A model generated the notes under the pieces. The model was given only the letters and a program-made list of their open reading frames with translations, was not told the DNA's origin and did no database searches. DNA of 64,000 nt. Origin: Arthrobacter sp. ISL-95. GTDB lineage: Bacteria > Actinomycetota > Actinomycetes > Actinomycetales > Micrococcaceae. The position numbers and the translations under genes were made by a program. The DNA is taken from assembly GCF_018613695.1 (NCBI RefSeq), contig NZ_JAGGPR010000002.1:124001-188000 (forward strand). Reading direction: 5' to 3'. Shown in pieces: positions 8,618-18,885 of this stretch; within the stretch, counting starts at the first letter, position 1; the number at the start of each line of letters is the position of its first letter.

Positions 8618-9924
8618 CCAGTACTGAAGCGTTCGACGCCGTCCAGATCATTTCCATCAAGCGGGACAAAGGCACGCTGTCTCCCGAACAGATCGACTGG
8701 ACCATTGACGCCTACACCCGCGGGGTGATCGCCGAGGAACAGATGGCGGCACTGAACATGGCCATCTTGCTCAACGGCATGAACCGTGCCGAGATTTCGC
8801 GCTGGACTTCGGCCATGATCGCCTCAGGCGAGCGGATGGACTTTTCGTCCCTGACAACGCCCGACGGCGGCCGGAAGGCTACCAGCGACAAACACTCCAC
8901 CGGTGGGGTGGGGGATAAAATCACGCTGCCGTTGGCCCCGCTGGTGGCCGTGTTCGGCGTCGCGGTTCCGCAGCTGTCAGGCCGCGGACTGGGCCACACG
9001 GGTGGCACCTTGGATAAGCTTGAGGCCATTCCCGGGTGGCGGGCCAACCTGAGCAACGACGAAATCACGGCTCAGCTGCAGGACGTGGGCGCGGTGATTT
9101 GTGCCGCAGGTTCCGGGCTCGCTCCAGCGGACAAGAAGCTCTACGCCTTGCGTGACGTCACCGGCACTGTGGAGGCTATCCCACTGATCGCTTCTTCGAT
9201 CATGAGCAAGAAGATCGCTGAAGGAACGGGCTCCTTGGTACTGGATGTCAAAGTGGGTTCCGGGGCTTTCATGAAGGATGAAGCGCGGGCCAGGGAGCTT
9301 GCCGAGACCATGGTGGCCCTTGGCAAGGACGCAGGCGTCCACACCGTTGCCCTGATCACGGATATGTCTACGCCGTTGGGTTTGACGGCCGGAAACGCTA
9401 TTGAGGTTGAGGAATCCGTGGAGGTCCTGGCGGGCGGTGGCCCGGAAGACGTCGTCGAACTGACCGTCCGCCTAGCCGAGGAGATGCTGGCAGGCGCCGG
9501 TATCCACGACGCAGACCCCGCCGCCGCCTTGAAAGACGGGCGTGCCATGGACGTTTGGAACCGGATGATCGAAGCACAGGGCGGAGACCCACGTGCTGCT
9601 CTTCCGGTGGCTAAGGAATCCGAGGTTCTCTACGCCCCGGCTGACGGCGTCCTGGTGGAACTGGATGCGCTTTCCGTGGGCGTTGCCGCCTGGCGCCTGG
9701 GAGCCGGCCGTGCCCGCAAGGAGGACCAGGTCCAGGCCGGGGCAGGTGTCCGCATGCACGCCAAGCCCGGCGCGTTGGTCCGTGCGGGGGAGCCGCTCAT
9801 GACTCTCCTGACGGACACTCCCGAGAAATTCGAGCGGGCCAAGGAAGCGCTCCAGGATGCCGTGGTGATCGCGCCAGAGGGTTCACGCCCGGCGCACCAG
9901 CTCATCATCGACCGCATCGCCTAG
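8614..9924 (+). CDS. deoA: Thymidine phosphorylase
   Basis: A 436-residue enzyme that splits thymidine or deoxyuridine with phosphate into base and 2-deoxyribose-1-phosphate. The family signature SGRGLGHTGGTLDKLE is intact, and the phosphate-binding KHSTGGVGDK lies just before it. The C-terminal domain, about 90 residues, is present, so the gene is full length. It starts with GTG in a 4-bp overlap with cdd. Together the two enzymes turn imported deoxycytidine into uracil and deoxyribose phosphate. Confidence 0.96.
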   Translation: MTSTEAFDAVQIISIKRDKGTLSPEQIDWTIDAYTRGVIAEEQMAALNMAILLNGMNRAEISRWTSAMIASGERMDFSSLTTPDGGRKATSDKHSTGGVGDKITLPLAPLVAVFGVAVPQLSGRGLGHTGGTLDKLEAIPGWRANLSNDEITAQLQDVGAVICAAGSGLAPADKKLYALRDVTGTVEAIPLIASSIMSKKIAEGTGSLVLDVKVGSGAFMKDEARARELAETMVALGKDAGVHTVALITDMSTPLGLTAGNAIEVEESVEVLAGGGPEDVVELTVRLAEEMLAGAGIHDADPAAALKDGRAMDVWNRMIEAQGGDPRAALPVAKESEVLYAPADGVLVELDALSVGVAAWRLGAGRARKEDQVQAGAGVRMHAKPGALVRAGEPLMTLLTDTPEKFERAKEALQDAVVIAPEGSRPAHQLIIDRIA

Positions 9925-9930
9925 GCTTAA

Positions 9931-9968
9931 GTGTTCCGGGCTGTTCCCTAAAGAACAGTCCGGAACAC
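9931..9968. terminator. Hairpin after deoA, probable end of nucleoside operon
   Basis: Arms GTGTTCCGGGCTGTTC and GAACAGTCCGGAACAC pair at 15 of 16 positions around a 6-base loop. There is no T run after it, so termination may be weak or Rho-assisted; an operator for the following gene is an alternative. Confidence 0.55.
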
Positions 9969-10013
9969 CAGTCATCCGGCGCCTGTGGGGGAGCCGGCTA
10001 CCGTAAGGAAACC

Positions 10014-10664
10014 GTGCAGGGCATCAACGATTTCATCCTCGCAGCAGCCGAGCAGCCGTGGGTGTTGTTCCTGGTGCTGGCCTGCTGCGTGATAGATGGC
10101 TTCTTCCCGCCCATCCCCAGCGAATCCGTGGTGGTAGGCCTGAGCGCCGTTTCAGGAGGCAGTGGCTCGCCCAACGTGTGGCTGCTGGGCTTGATGGCAG
10201 CATTGGGGGCGTTCTCCGGTGACAACATCGCGTACATCATCGGCCGACGCATCGGCATCCAGCGCTGGCGTTGGATGCGCGCCCAACGGATGCAGGGCGC
10301 CTTCCGTTGGGCAGGCAAGGAACTGCGACGCCGCTCGGCCTCGCTCATCATGGTGGCCCGCTTTATTCCCATCGGCAGGGTGGCAGTCAACCTGACAGCC
10401 GGCGCCACACACTTCCACCACCGGCGCTTCGTAGCCCTCACGGCAATGTCCGCCGTCCTGTGGGCCACCTATTCGGTGATCCTTGGCTACTTCTTTGGTG
10501 TCTGGTTCGAAGACAACCATCTCCTGGGTGCGGTCATAGCGATCGTGGTGGCCGTGATCCTGGGAATCATCATTGATCGGATCATCAGCAAAGTCCGGGG
10601 ATCCGTACCATTGGACGGCAAAAACATCCCTGAGGAAGACGCCCCTACTCCACCCACGGTATGA
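10014..10664 (+). CDS. DedA/SNARE-associated family membrane protein (copy 1)
   Basis: A 216-residue integral membrane protein. It has the DedA landmarks IDGFFPPIPSESVVVG, GDNIAYIIGRRIG and ARFIPIGRVAVN, the last being the conserved re-entrant segment with arginine and proline. Bacterial DedA proteins act in membrane homeostasis; some are polyprenyl-phosphate or phospholipid flippases. A sister gene follows 175 bases downstream with clear similarity along the whole length. The GTG start has no strong ribosome site. The specific substrate cannot be read from sequence. Confidence 0.88.
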   Translation: MQGINDFILAAAEQPWVLFLVLACCVIDGFFPPIPSESVVVGLSAVSGGSGSPNVWLLGLMAALGAFSGDNIAYIIGRRIGIQRWRWMRAQRMQGAFRWAGKELRRRSASLIMVARFIPIGRVAVNLTAGATHFHHRRFVALTAMSAVLWATYSVILGYFFGVWFEDNHLLGAVIAIVVAVILGIIIDRIISKVRGSVPLDGKNIPEEDAPTPPTV

Positions 10665-10839
10665 CGTTTCCGGCCCCGGAAGATCAGCCCGGCGGTTGAC
10701 GACGGCACCTTATCAGCACCTATAGCGTTAAGCGTGTGATCCCAAGGCTGGGACGTAGCGAACGACGTCCCGGCCATGGGACACTAAGAGCGACTTCCGT
10801 CACACTGTCAAGTCACATTCGTCTAGGAGCTACCGCCGC

Positions 10840-11550
10840 GTGGAGTCTTTGAACCAAATGCTCGAGCATGCCGCCGGGCAGCCCTGGATATACCCGGTAC
10901 TCCTGGTCTTCTTCTTCATTGACGGATTTGCCACCATTCTTCCCAGCGAAACGGCCATAGTTGGTCTCTCGGCGCTGTCCCTTCACAGCGGAGAACCCAA
11001 CCTCTGGATCCTGGGAGCAACCGCACTGGTAGGTGCCATGGCCGGGGACAACATGGCCTACATGCTGGGCCGGAAAATCGGCCTCACCCGCTGGAAATGG
11101 ATGCGCAGGCCCAAGGTCCAAAAGATGTTCGCCTGGGCCCAGTATGAGCTGGATAAGCGGGGCGCTGTCCTCATTTTCACGGCCCGGTACATCCCTTGGG
11201 GCCGCGTGGCTGTGAACTACGTGGCCGGACAAACCGGCTTTCGCCACCGTACCTTCTTCTGGCTGGACGCTTTCGCCTGCGTCACCTGGGTTATCTACTC
11301 CATCGGCATCGGCCTGCTTGCAGGTCAGTGGGTGCATAACAACCCGCTCCTGGGCGTCGGAATTGCAGTGGCTTTCGCCGTGATCCTTGGGATCGTGGTG
11401 GACCACGCCCTTCGCTGGTGGCACAAGTATCTTGAAAAGAAGGACCTGGCCCGTGACGCGGCTGCAGGCAACGCAGTACCGGCATCGGAGCCCTCGGAGC
11501 TGCCGCACAAAGCGGTCGCCAGTGTGGACCTCTCCAAACCCGCTGGCTGA
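10840..11550 (+). CDS. DedA/SNARE-associated family membrane protein (copy 2)
   Basis: A 236-residue paralogue of the preceding DedA protein. It shares QPW at the N-terminus, IDGFATILPSETAIVGLSAL, GDNMAYMLGRKIGLTRWKWM and ARYIPWGRVAVNYVAGQTGF. The basic tail is longer than in copy 1. GTG 10840 is preceded by TAGGAG at a normal distance. The pair probably arose by tandem duplication and then diverged. It lies between thymidine phosphorylase and adenosine deaminase, but a link to nucleoside salvage is only positional. Confidence 0.88.
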   Translation: MESLNQMLEHAAGQPWIYPVLLVFFFIDGFATILPSETAIVGLSALSLHSGEPNLWILGATALVGAMAGDNMAYMLGRKIGLTRWKWMRRPKVQKMFAWAQYELDKRGAVLIFTARYIPWGRVAVNYVAGQTGFRHRTFFWLDAFACVTWVIYSIGIGLLAGQWVHNNPLLGVGIAVAFAVILGIVVDHALRWWHKYLEKKDLARDAAAGNAVPASEPSELPHKAVASVDLSKPAG

Positions 11551-11589
11551 GCTGCTGCCTGGGACGGCGGCGGGCGCTAGTCTTGGTAC

Positions 11590-12732
11590 GTGACTGAGCC
11601 CATTCTTGACGCTGCCCCTGCCCTTGACTTCGATTTGAAGAGCCTGCCCAAGGTTTCCCTCCACGATCACCTGGACGGAGGACTCCGCCCGGCTACCATC
11701 ATCGAGCTGGCCGAGGCCGCCGGCCACACACTGCCCTCCACCGATCCTGTGGCGCTGGGCGAATGGTTCCGCGAATCCGCCGACTCCGGTTCGCTGGTCC
11801 GCTACCTCGAAACGTTCGACCATACCGTTGCCGTCATGCAGACCAAGGAAGGCCTGTTCCGGGTCGCCAAGGAATTCGTGGAAGACCTGGCCGAGGACGG
11901 CGTGGTTTACGGCGAAGTCCGCTGGGCTCCCGAACAGCACCTGCAGCAGGGCCTGACCCTGGATGAGGTTGTGGAAGCAGTCCAGACGGGCCTTGAGGCC
12001 GGTGTGGAGTCCGCTGAAGAACGCGGCCAGCAGATCCAGGTGGGGCAACTCATCACTGCCATGCGGCATGCTGATCGCGGTCAGGAAATCGCCGAACTGG
12101 CCGTCCGCCACCGCGCCAATGGCGCCGTTGGCTTCGATATCGCCGGGGCTGAAGACGGCTTCCTGCCGTCCCGTTTCAAGGACGCCTTCACCTACTTGGC
12201 CGAGAATAACTTCCCAGCGACGGTCCACGCGGGCGAAGCCGCCGGCCTGGAGAGCATCCAGTCCGCTTTGGTGGACGGGCGCGCCTTGCGCCTTGGCCAC
12301 GGCGTGCGGATCGCCGAGGACATCTCAGTGGAGTTTGAAGACAACTCCGACGACGACGGCGAGGACACCGTGGGCATGGTGACTATTGGCAGCGTGGCCG
12401 CCTGGGTCCGCGACCGCGGAATTGCCCTGGAAATCTGCCCGTCGTCCAACCTCCAGACCGGTGCCATCTCCGGCTTTGGCGACGGGATCGAAAGCCACCC
12501 GGTGGACATGCTCTTCCAGCTTGGCTTCAACGTCACCATCAACACGGACAACCGCCTCATGAGTGGTGTCACCCTGACGGACGAGTTCGAACTCCTGGTG
12601 GAGACCTTCGATTACGACCTCGATGATCTGCTCGAACTGACACTGAACGCCGCCGAGGCAGCCTTCCTGCCGTTGGACGAGCGCGAAGCCCTGGTTGAGT
12701 ACATCAACGATGCCTACGCCAACCTCGGCTAA
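11590..12732 (+). CDS. add: Adenosine deaminase
   Basis: A 380-residue metal-dependent hydrolase that converts adenosine or deoxyadenosine to inosine forms. Metal and catalytic motifs are present: VSLHDHLDG (HxH), HAGEAAG (catalytic Glu), LGHGVRI, and INTDNRLMS holding the late aspartate. SSN in CPSSNLQTG is also a family mark. An acidic insertion (DNSDDDGEDT, about residues 256-265) between the LGHG motif and the next strand is unusual in its charge. The GTG start lies 39 bases after the second dedA gene. It completes the salvage set begun at cdd. Confidence 0.94.
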   Translation: MTEPILDAAPALDFDLKSLPKVSLHDHLDGGLRPATIIELAEAAGHTLPSTDPVALGEWFRESADSGSLVRYLETFDHTVAVMQTKEGLFRVAKEFVEDLAEDGVVYGEVRWAPEQHLQQGLTLDEVVEAVQTGLEAGVESAEERGQQIQVGQLITAMRHADRGQEIAELAVRHRANGAVGFDIAGAEDGFLPSRFKDAFTYLAENNFPATVHAGEAAGLESIQSALVDGRALRLGHGVRIAEDISVEFEDNSDDDGEDTVGMVTIGSVAAWVRDRGIALEICPSSNLQTGAISGFGDGIESHPVDMLFQLGFNVTINTDNRLMSGVTLTDEFELLVETFDYDLDDLLELTLNAAEAAFLPLDEREALVEYINDAYANLG

Positions 12733-13432
12733 CAAAGGCCCGAAAGGGATCACGGACGAGATTCCGGACGGAATCCCGGTCCTGCGGGAGCTGCTGGGGA
12801 CGATTGCAGCACTGCGTGAGCATTGCCCTTGGATGGGCGCGCTGACGCATGAGTCGCTGGTGGAATACCTGATTGAGGAAGCCTACGAAGTGGTGGACTC
12901 GATCGAGGCCGGTGCTGTTGATGATGAGCTCCGCGGCGAGCTGGGCGATGTGCTGCTCCAGGTAGTGCTTCACGCCCGGCTCGCCGAGGAGCGCGGCAGC
13001 TTTGATTTTGCTGCTGTAGCCCGGGGCATCAACGCCAAGATGGTCCGACGCAACCAGCATGTGTTCAAGGCGGACGGTTCCCTGCAGGAAAGTTTCCCGG
13101 CCAGCGTCGAGGAAATCATCGTCAAGTGGGACGCTGCCAAACGCGCCGAGAAGCCGGAGCGGAAAGACCCCTTTGAAGGCATCCCGCCGCATCTTCCTGC
13201 GTTGGCAGCAGCACAGAAGTCCCTGGACAGGGCAGTCCGCTCAGGGTTGGACGTTGACGCACAAGGTGCGCTGGCCGCCGTCGGACTTTCTGCTGTTCCG
13301 GCCTCGGAAGAGGCGCTGGGCGAGCTTCTGCTCGCCGTCGTCGCCGGTGCCCGGGAACAAGGTCTGGACGCAGAACGGGCCCTGCGTGCAGCGGTTCGAT
13401 CGTTTCAGAACACCCAGGCTCCGCCTTCATGA
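12710..13432 (+). CDS. mazG: MazG nucleotide pyrophosphohydrolase
   Basis: About 240 residues. The MazG domain is clear: CPWMGALTHESLVEYLIEEAYE carries the helix with the metal-binding EExxE pattern, and ELGDVLLQVVLHA supplies the second metal site. Family members hydrolyse (d)NTPs to monophosphate and pyrophosphate, cleaning the nucleotide pool. ATG 12710 lies inside the add gene, a 23-base overlap, so the two are coupled; TTG 12695 is an alternative. The C-terminal part is shorter and less conserved than in E. coli MazG, as often in actinobacteria. Its place just before eno is a gene order I recall from other actinobacteria. Confidence 0.9.
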   Translation: MPTPTSANKGPKGITDEIPDGIPVLRELLGTIAALREHCPWMGALTHESLVEYLIEEAYEVVDSIEAGAVDDELRGELGDVLLQVVLHARLAEERGSFDFAAVARGINAKMVRRNQHVFKADGSLQESFPASVEEIIVKWDAAKRAEKPERKDPFEGIPPHLPALAAAQKSLDRAVRSGLDVDAQGALAAVGLSAVPASEEALGELLLAVVAGAREQGLDAERALRAAVRSFQNTQAPPS

Positions 13433-13464
13433 CGTGAGCCGTCGGAAGCCGTGCCGTAACCTAA

Positions 13465-14829
<1,365 letters not shown>

Positions 14830-14838
14830 CCTTCAGCG

Positions 14839-14892
14839 AAAACAGCTAACCGGTGGCTATGGTGGAATCACCATGGCCGCCGGTTCTGTTTT
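14839..14892 (+). terminator. Terminator after eno
   Basis: A long bulged hairpin: AAAACAG, AACCGG and ATGGTG on the left pair with CACCAT, CCGGTT and CTGTTTT on the right around a 4-base loop. The right arm ends in a short T run, giving a plausible Rho-independent stop between eno and the septum-formation gene. Confidence 0.75.
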
Positions 14893-14977
14893 AACTCCGG
14901 TTCTGCTTTACCCGGGCCAGGTCAGAAACAGCAAGCGCAGCAAACGCCAGGCAAGCACCGGGCATTACAGGAGTGTC

Positions 14978-15727
14978 ATGGCCACCCGTCGTCCAAAGGT
15001 ACCCAGGGCCGACGCCCTTGGCAGCCAGCCCAGTGGCAGCCGCACTTCCAGTGGTTCCGGTCCGTCCGGCGCCGGCGGCACGTCATCCGAGGGCGCTGAG
15101 GTCATCAAAGCCGAGTTCGGCGGCGAGCGTGCAACGTCAAAGACACCCACGCCGGTTGGCGGTAAAACGGCAGCCACCAGCAGAACCTCAACCGGTGGCA
15201 AGAATCCCGCGAGCGCGAAGCCAACGGCGACCTCATCCAAGACTGCGGGCACTAAATCCGCGAACACCAAGCCTGCAGACAAAGGCCAGAGATCCGGGAC
15301 ATCAGGCACTGCCAAGGATGACCGAGACCTCGATCCCGTACCGGCGAAAGCGTTCTCCGGCCGGATGCTTGCACTGGCTGTGGTGATGATTGCCATCACT
15401 ATCCTGTTGGCCCCCACCGTGAAAATTTTCCTGGAGAAACGCGCCGAAATCTCCGCCCTGGAAGCGGAGATAGCCAGCAGGAAAGCCGAGCAAACAGAGC
15501 TCAACAAACAGCTTTCCCGGTGGCAGGACCCCAACTACGTGAAACAGCAGGCCCGCGACCGCATTAACATGGTTATGCCGGGTGAAACGGGTTACTGGGT
15601 GTTTGGGGGAGAAGAAGCCGCCGGCACACCGGGTGGCCGCACCGGCTCCGGATCGTCGGCAAACCCGGAGAATCTGCCCTGGGTGGATGCTCTCTGGGAG
15701 TCAATCAGACGATCGGCAACTGACTAG
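14978..15727 (+). CDS. FtsB/DivIC-like septum formation initiator
   Basis: A 249-residue single-pass membrane protein. Residues 1-125 or so are low complexity, rich in S, T, G, K and P, and probably cytoplasmic. One span follows (MLALAVVMIAITILLAP), then a coiled coil (EKRAEISALEAEIASRKAEQ) and the family segment WQDPNYVKQQARDRINMVMP and GETGYWVF. This is the DivIC/FtsB layout, so a role in the divisome is expected. ATG 14978 has CAGGAG in front. The gene order eno, this gene, DUF501, ppx is one I recall from other actinobacteria including Mycobacterium. Confidence 0.88.
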   Translation: MATRRPKVPRADALGSQPSGSRTSSGSGPSGAGGTSSEGAEVIKAEFGGERATSKTPTPVGGKTAATSRTSTGGKNPASAKPTATSSKTAGTKSANTKPADKGQRSGTSGTAKDDRDLDPVPAKAFSGRMLALAVVMIAITILLAPTVKIFLEKRAEISALEAEIASRKAEQTELNKQLSRWQDPNYVKQQARDRINMVMPGETGYWVFGGEEAAGTPGGRTGSGSSANPENLPWVDALWESIRRSATD

Positions 15728-15732
15728 ACGCG

Positions 15733-16479
15733 GTGCCCGCCGCCGTCGTGCCCGCAGGGGACTCGACAAAAGGGGCAGGAAGGTTGGCAGCGCAAGTGGA
15801 AGAGAACACGGCAGCCGTGCCGCAGGAATCCCGCCAGCCATCAGCACACGATCTTGAGGTCCTGAGCCGCCAGCTGGGACGGCCGGTCCGGGATGTTGTT
15901 GAGATCCCGGCCAGGTGCGTCTGCGGCAACCCCTTGGTGGCCGCTACGGCGCCCAGGCTCAGCAACGGAACACCTTTTCCCACAACGTTCTACCTGACCC
16001 ACCCGGTCATCACTTCCGCAGTGTCGCGGCTTGAAGCAGGTGGGCTGATGAATGAGATGAATGAGCGACTGACCACCGATCAGGAACTGGCCGGTGCCTA
16101 CCATGGGGCCCATGATGCCTACCTGCAGGCCCGGAACGAGATCGCCGGCCGCTCCGGCACCGGAGCGGTGCCGGAGATCGACGGCATTTCCGCGGGCGGC
16201 ATGCCTACCCGCGTGAAATGCCTCCATGTCCTGGTGGGTCATTCGTTGGCTGCCGGCCCGGGCGTGAACCCGCTGGGGGACGAGGCCTTGGCCTCCATCA
16301 CCGAGTGGTGGACCAAAGACCGCTGCTATTGCGACGGCGCCTGGGACACCGCCGGCGAGGCTCCTTCGCGGGATTTGAGCCGCCATGGTCCGCAGGGACT
16401 GCCGGAGATTGTGGGGCGTCCCGCACCGGTGCGGAAGCCGAAAATTGAGTCCGAAAACGAGCAGGAGGGCACCGCGTGA
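15733..16479 (+). CDS. DUF501 domain protein
   Basis: A 248-residue protein of unknown function. The conserved part starts near residue 35 and contains RCVCGNPLVAATAPRL, FPTTFYLTHP, TRVKCLHVLVGHSLA and the late RCYCDGAW; the paired cysteines and the KCLH motif are the family marks and could bind metal. GTG 15733 lies 5 bases after the previous stop, and the stop overlaps ppx by 4 bases. DUF501 is found with ppx and the septum initiator across actinobacteria. Function is not known to me. Confidence 0.85.
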   Translation: MPAAVVPAGDSTKGAGRLAAQVEENTAAVPQESRQPSAHDLEVLSRQLGRPVRDVVEIPARCVCGNPLVAATAPRLSNGTPFPTTFYLTHPVITSAVSRLEAGGLMNEMNERLTTDQELAGAYHGAHDAYLQARNEIAGRSGTGAVPEIDGISAGGMPTRVKCLHVLVGHSLAAGPGVNPLGDEALASITEWWTKDRCYCDGAWDTAGEAPSRDLSRHGPQGLPEIVGRPAPVRKPKIESENEQEGTA

Positions 16480-17444
16480 GCCGGGTGGCCGCCATTGACT
16501 GCGGAACCAACTCCATCCGCCTCCTCATCGCCGATGCTTCAGCTGAGGCCTCGGAGACTGCTGCGATGGGTCCTCTGACCGACGTCGTGCGGGAAATGCG
16601 CGTGGTGAGGCTTGGACAGGGCGTTGACGCAACGGGTGAACTGGCCCCTGAGGCCTTGGAGCGCACGTTCGCAGCGGCGCGCGACTACGCAGAACTGATC
16701 AAGGAGCACGGCGCGGGGCGGATCCGCTTCGCGGCCACGTCGGCCACCCGCGACGCCCGGAACCGCCAGGTCTTCGTGGACGGCATCCGGGAACTGCTGG
16801 GAGTCCAGCCCGAGGTGATTTCCGGTGACGAGGAAGCTGCGCTGTCTTTCGCCGGCGCAAGCAGTGTCCTGCCGGGTATGGGGGAGGACCCCATCCTGGT
16901 GGTGGACCTCGGCGGCGGCAGTACCGAATTCGTGCTGGGCGACTCCAGCGGGGTGATCGCGGCACGTTCTGTTGACGTTGGCTGCGTGCGGCTCACCGAA
17001 CGTCACCTTCGCAGCGATCCGCCCACTGCCGCCCAAATCGCCGCAGCAGAGGCCGACGTCGATGCCGCGCTTGATCTTGCCGCGCAAACAGTCCCGCTGG
17101 ACCGCGCCACGGCCGTGGTTGGCGTTGCCGGTTCCATCACCACCATCACGGCGCACGCGCTGGGCCTGAGTGAATACCAGCCCAACCGCATCCACGGCGC
17201 TTCGCTGGACCTCGAAACCATCACCGATGCGTGCACCAGCCTGTTGGAAATGACGCGGGACGAACGTGCTGCCCTTCCGTACATGCACCCGGGACGCGTG
17301 GACGTCATCGGAGCGGGTGCCTTGGTGTGGCGCCGCATCCTGGGCCGCTTGGCTGCTGTCAGCAACGGGACCATCCGCGCGGCCGTCGCCAGCGAACACG
17401 ACATCCTGGATGGCATCGCCCTGAGTATCCGGGACGCCCAATGA
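16476..17444 (+). CDS. ppx: Ppx/GppA family exopolyphosphatase
   Basis: A 322-residue member of the actin-like ATPase fold phosphatases that act on polyphosphate or pppGpp. The phosphate-binding motifs are VAAIDCGTNSIRLLIAD at the N-terminus and LVVDLGGGSTEFVLG in the middle. Short length without a C-terminal HD domain is like the actinobacterial Ppx1/Ppx2 type. The GTG start overlaps DUF501, and the stop overlaps the subtilase start (ATGA), so the three are translated as a unit. Whether polyphosphate or (p)ppGpp is the main substrate cannot be judged. Confidence 0.92.
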   Translation: MSRVAAIDCGTNSIRLLIADASAEASETAAMGPLTDVVREMRVVRLGQGVDATGELAPEALERTFAAARDYAELIKEHGAGRIRFAATSATRDARNRQVFVDGIRELLGVQPEVISGDEEAALSFAGASSVLPGMGEDPILVVDLGGGSTEFVLGDSSGVIAARSVDVGCVRLTERHLRSDPPTAAQIAAAEADVDAALDLAAQTVPLDRATAVVGVAGSITTITAHALGLSEYQPNRIHGASLDLETITDACTSLLEMTRDERAALPYMHPGRVDVIGAGALVWRRILGRLAAVSNGTIRAAVASEHDILDGIALSIRDAQ

Positions 17445-18847
17445 CATACAGGCACCGACGCACCATCTCCGCTGCGCTTGCCACCACCCTGGCCGGCGGG
17501 GCGCTGGCGGGTGCGCTGTTGTCGGCTCCGGCCGCCAATGCGGACGCATGGCGGGACAAGGAGTACTGGCTCAAGGAATCGGGAGTCACCAACGCCTGGC
17601 AGGTGTCCAAGGGTGCTGGAGTCAAGGTCGCGATCATCGATAGCGGTGTTGACGGAAGCCACCCGGACCTCAAGGGCGTCGTGGTTGGTGGAACCGACGT
17701 CTCTGGTGCCGGGGCCCCGAACGGACAAAAGAGCATCGGTGCCAAGACCGAGCACGGCACACTGGTGGCCACCATGTTGGCCGGGCGCGGACACCCCGCA
17801 CCCACGCCGCCTCCGTCAGCGTCGCCGTCCGCTTCGGCGTCGCCTGCCCCGCCGCCTCCGCCGCCAACTACTCCGCCTGCCGGGGGACCTGACGGAATCA
17901 CGGGAGTGGCACCCGAGGCGGAGATCCTGGCCATCTCAACCTGGCTGGGCTCGCCCAATCCGGGCGGCAAAACTGATCAGGAACAGATACCGGAGGCCGT
18001 GCGCTGGGCGGTTGATAACGGCGCCAAGGTCATCAACATTTCCCTGGGCAGCACTTCGCCCGATTGGCCGCAGAGCTGGGACGCAGCGTTCCTCTACGCG
18101 GAGCAAAAGGATGTGGTGATCGTTGCCGCCGCGGGAAACCGGGTGGGCGGCAACGTCCAGGTTGGAGCCCCCGCAACCATTCCGGGTGTCCTCACGGTAG
18201 CCGGGCTGGACGGCGAAGGACGCGCCAGCGTGGACTCCTCGTCCCAAGGCATCAGCATCGGAGTGGCGGCCCCGGCGGAGAAACTGGTGGGTGGCATCCC
18301 CGGCGGTTCGTATGCCGAATGGGCAGGAACGTCCGGAGCAGCGCCCATCGTGTCAGGAGTGGCTGCACTCATACGTTCAAAGTGGCCGGATATGAGCGCT
18401 ACCCAGGTCATCAACAGGATCGTCAGCACGGCCAAGGATGCCGGCGCTCCCGGCAAAGACCCTATCTATGGCTACGGCATCCTCAACGCGGAGGCGGCGT
18501 TGAAGAATGACGTGCCCGTCACCAGCACCAACCCGCTGGGTTCCATCGGGGACTGGATCCGTGTTCACCGCCGCGGCGTTTTCAGTGAGCCTGAGCAGGC
18601 GCCCGTTGCAAGCCCTACCAGTGCTGCCCCCACGCTCGCTGATCCGACCGTCCCCGTTGCGAAGACGCCGGCCACTGTGGACGACGCCCTCCCCGCCGCC
18701 GTCGTGCTTGGTTTTGGAGCCCTGTTTGTTGCCCTGGTAACAGGTGCGGCGATTCAGTTGCGAAGGGTTTCAAAGAACCCGCCCGCAGTGCCCGAAGAGG
18801 CCGAAACGGGTGCCCTTTCGAAGGTGGATCCTCCCGCCCGGAAGTAG
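17441..18847 (+). CDS. Mycosin-like membrane-anchored S8 serine protease
   Basis: A 468-residue secreted subtilisin. It has a signal peptide ending near ANADA, Asp67 in VAIIDSGVDG, His105 in TEHGTLVATMLAG, oxyanion Asn233 in VAAAGN and Ser298 in WAGTSGAAPIVSG. A proline/serine-rich insertion (about residues 117-150) lies between the histidine block and GVAPEAEI, and one C-terminal span (AVVLGFGALFVALV) is followed by a basic tail. This is the layout of MycP proteases linked to type VII secretion, but no ESX gene is visible here. It overlaps ppx by 4 bases. A general cell-surface protease is the alternative. Confidence 0.88.
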   Translation: MTYRHRRTISAALATTLAGGALAGALLSAPAANADAWRDKEYWLKESGVTNAWQVSKGAGVKVAIIDSGVDGSHPDLKGVVVGGTDVSGAGAPNGQKSIGAKTEHGTLVATMLAGRGHPAPTPPPSASPSASASPAPPPPPPTTPPAGGPDGITGVAPEAEILAISTWLGSPNPGGKTDQEQIPEAVRWAVDNGAKVINISLGSTSPDWPQSWDAAFLYAEQKDVVIVAAAGNRVGGNVQVGAPATIPGVLTVAGLDGEGRASVDSSSQGISIGVAAPAEKLVGGIPGGSYAEWAGTSGAAPIVSGVAALIRSKWPDMSATQVINRIVSTAKDAGAPGKDPIYGYGILNAEAALKNDVPVTSTNPLGSIGDWIRVHRRGVFSEPEQAPVASPTSAAPTLADPTVPVAKTPATVDDALPAAVVLGFGALFVALVTGAAIQLRRVSKNPPAVPEEAETGALSKVDPPARK

Positions 18848-18848
18848 T

Positions 18849-18879
18849 TAGTGAAGATTTTCACAAAGTACTGTACTCT
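18849..18879 (+). promoter_or_regulatory. Putative Rex operator and -10 element of ndh
   Basis: TAGTGAAGATTTTCACAA (18849-18866) differs from the redox repressor Rex consensus TTGTGAA-N4-TTCACAA by one base. A candidate -10, TACTCT, follows at 18874-18879. The predicted transcript start falls at or next to the ATG at 18886, so the message may be leaderless. Rex senses NADH/NAD and is known to repress NADH dehydrogenase genes in Gram-positive bacteria, which fits this target. Confidence 0.75.
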
Positions 18880-18885
18880 GGTCTT

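Noticed and set aside
10813..12300. A 495-codon open frame on the minus strand, opposite dedA copy 2 and add
   Set aside because: It covers two genes with clear family motifs on the plus strand, has no recognisable domain, and long antisense frames are common at this GC content.
17805..17895. Proline/serine codon tract in the subtilase considered as a DNA repeat or frameshift
   Set aside because: It is an in-frame insertion loop typical of this protease group, with intact frame on both sides.
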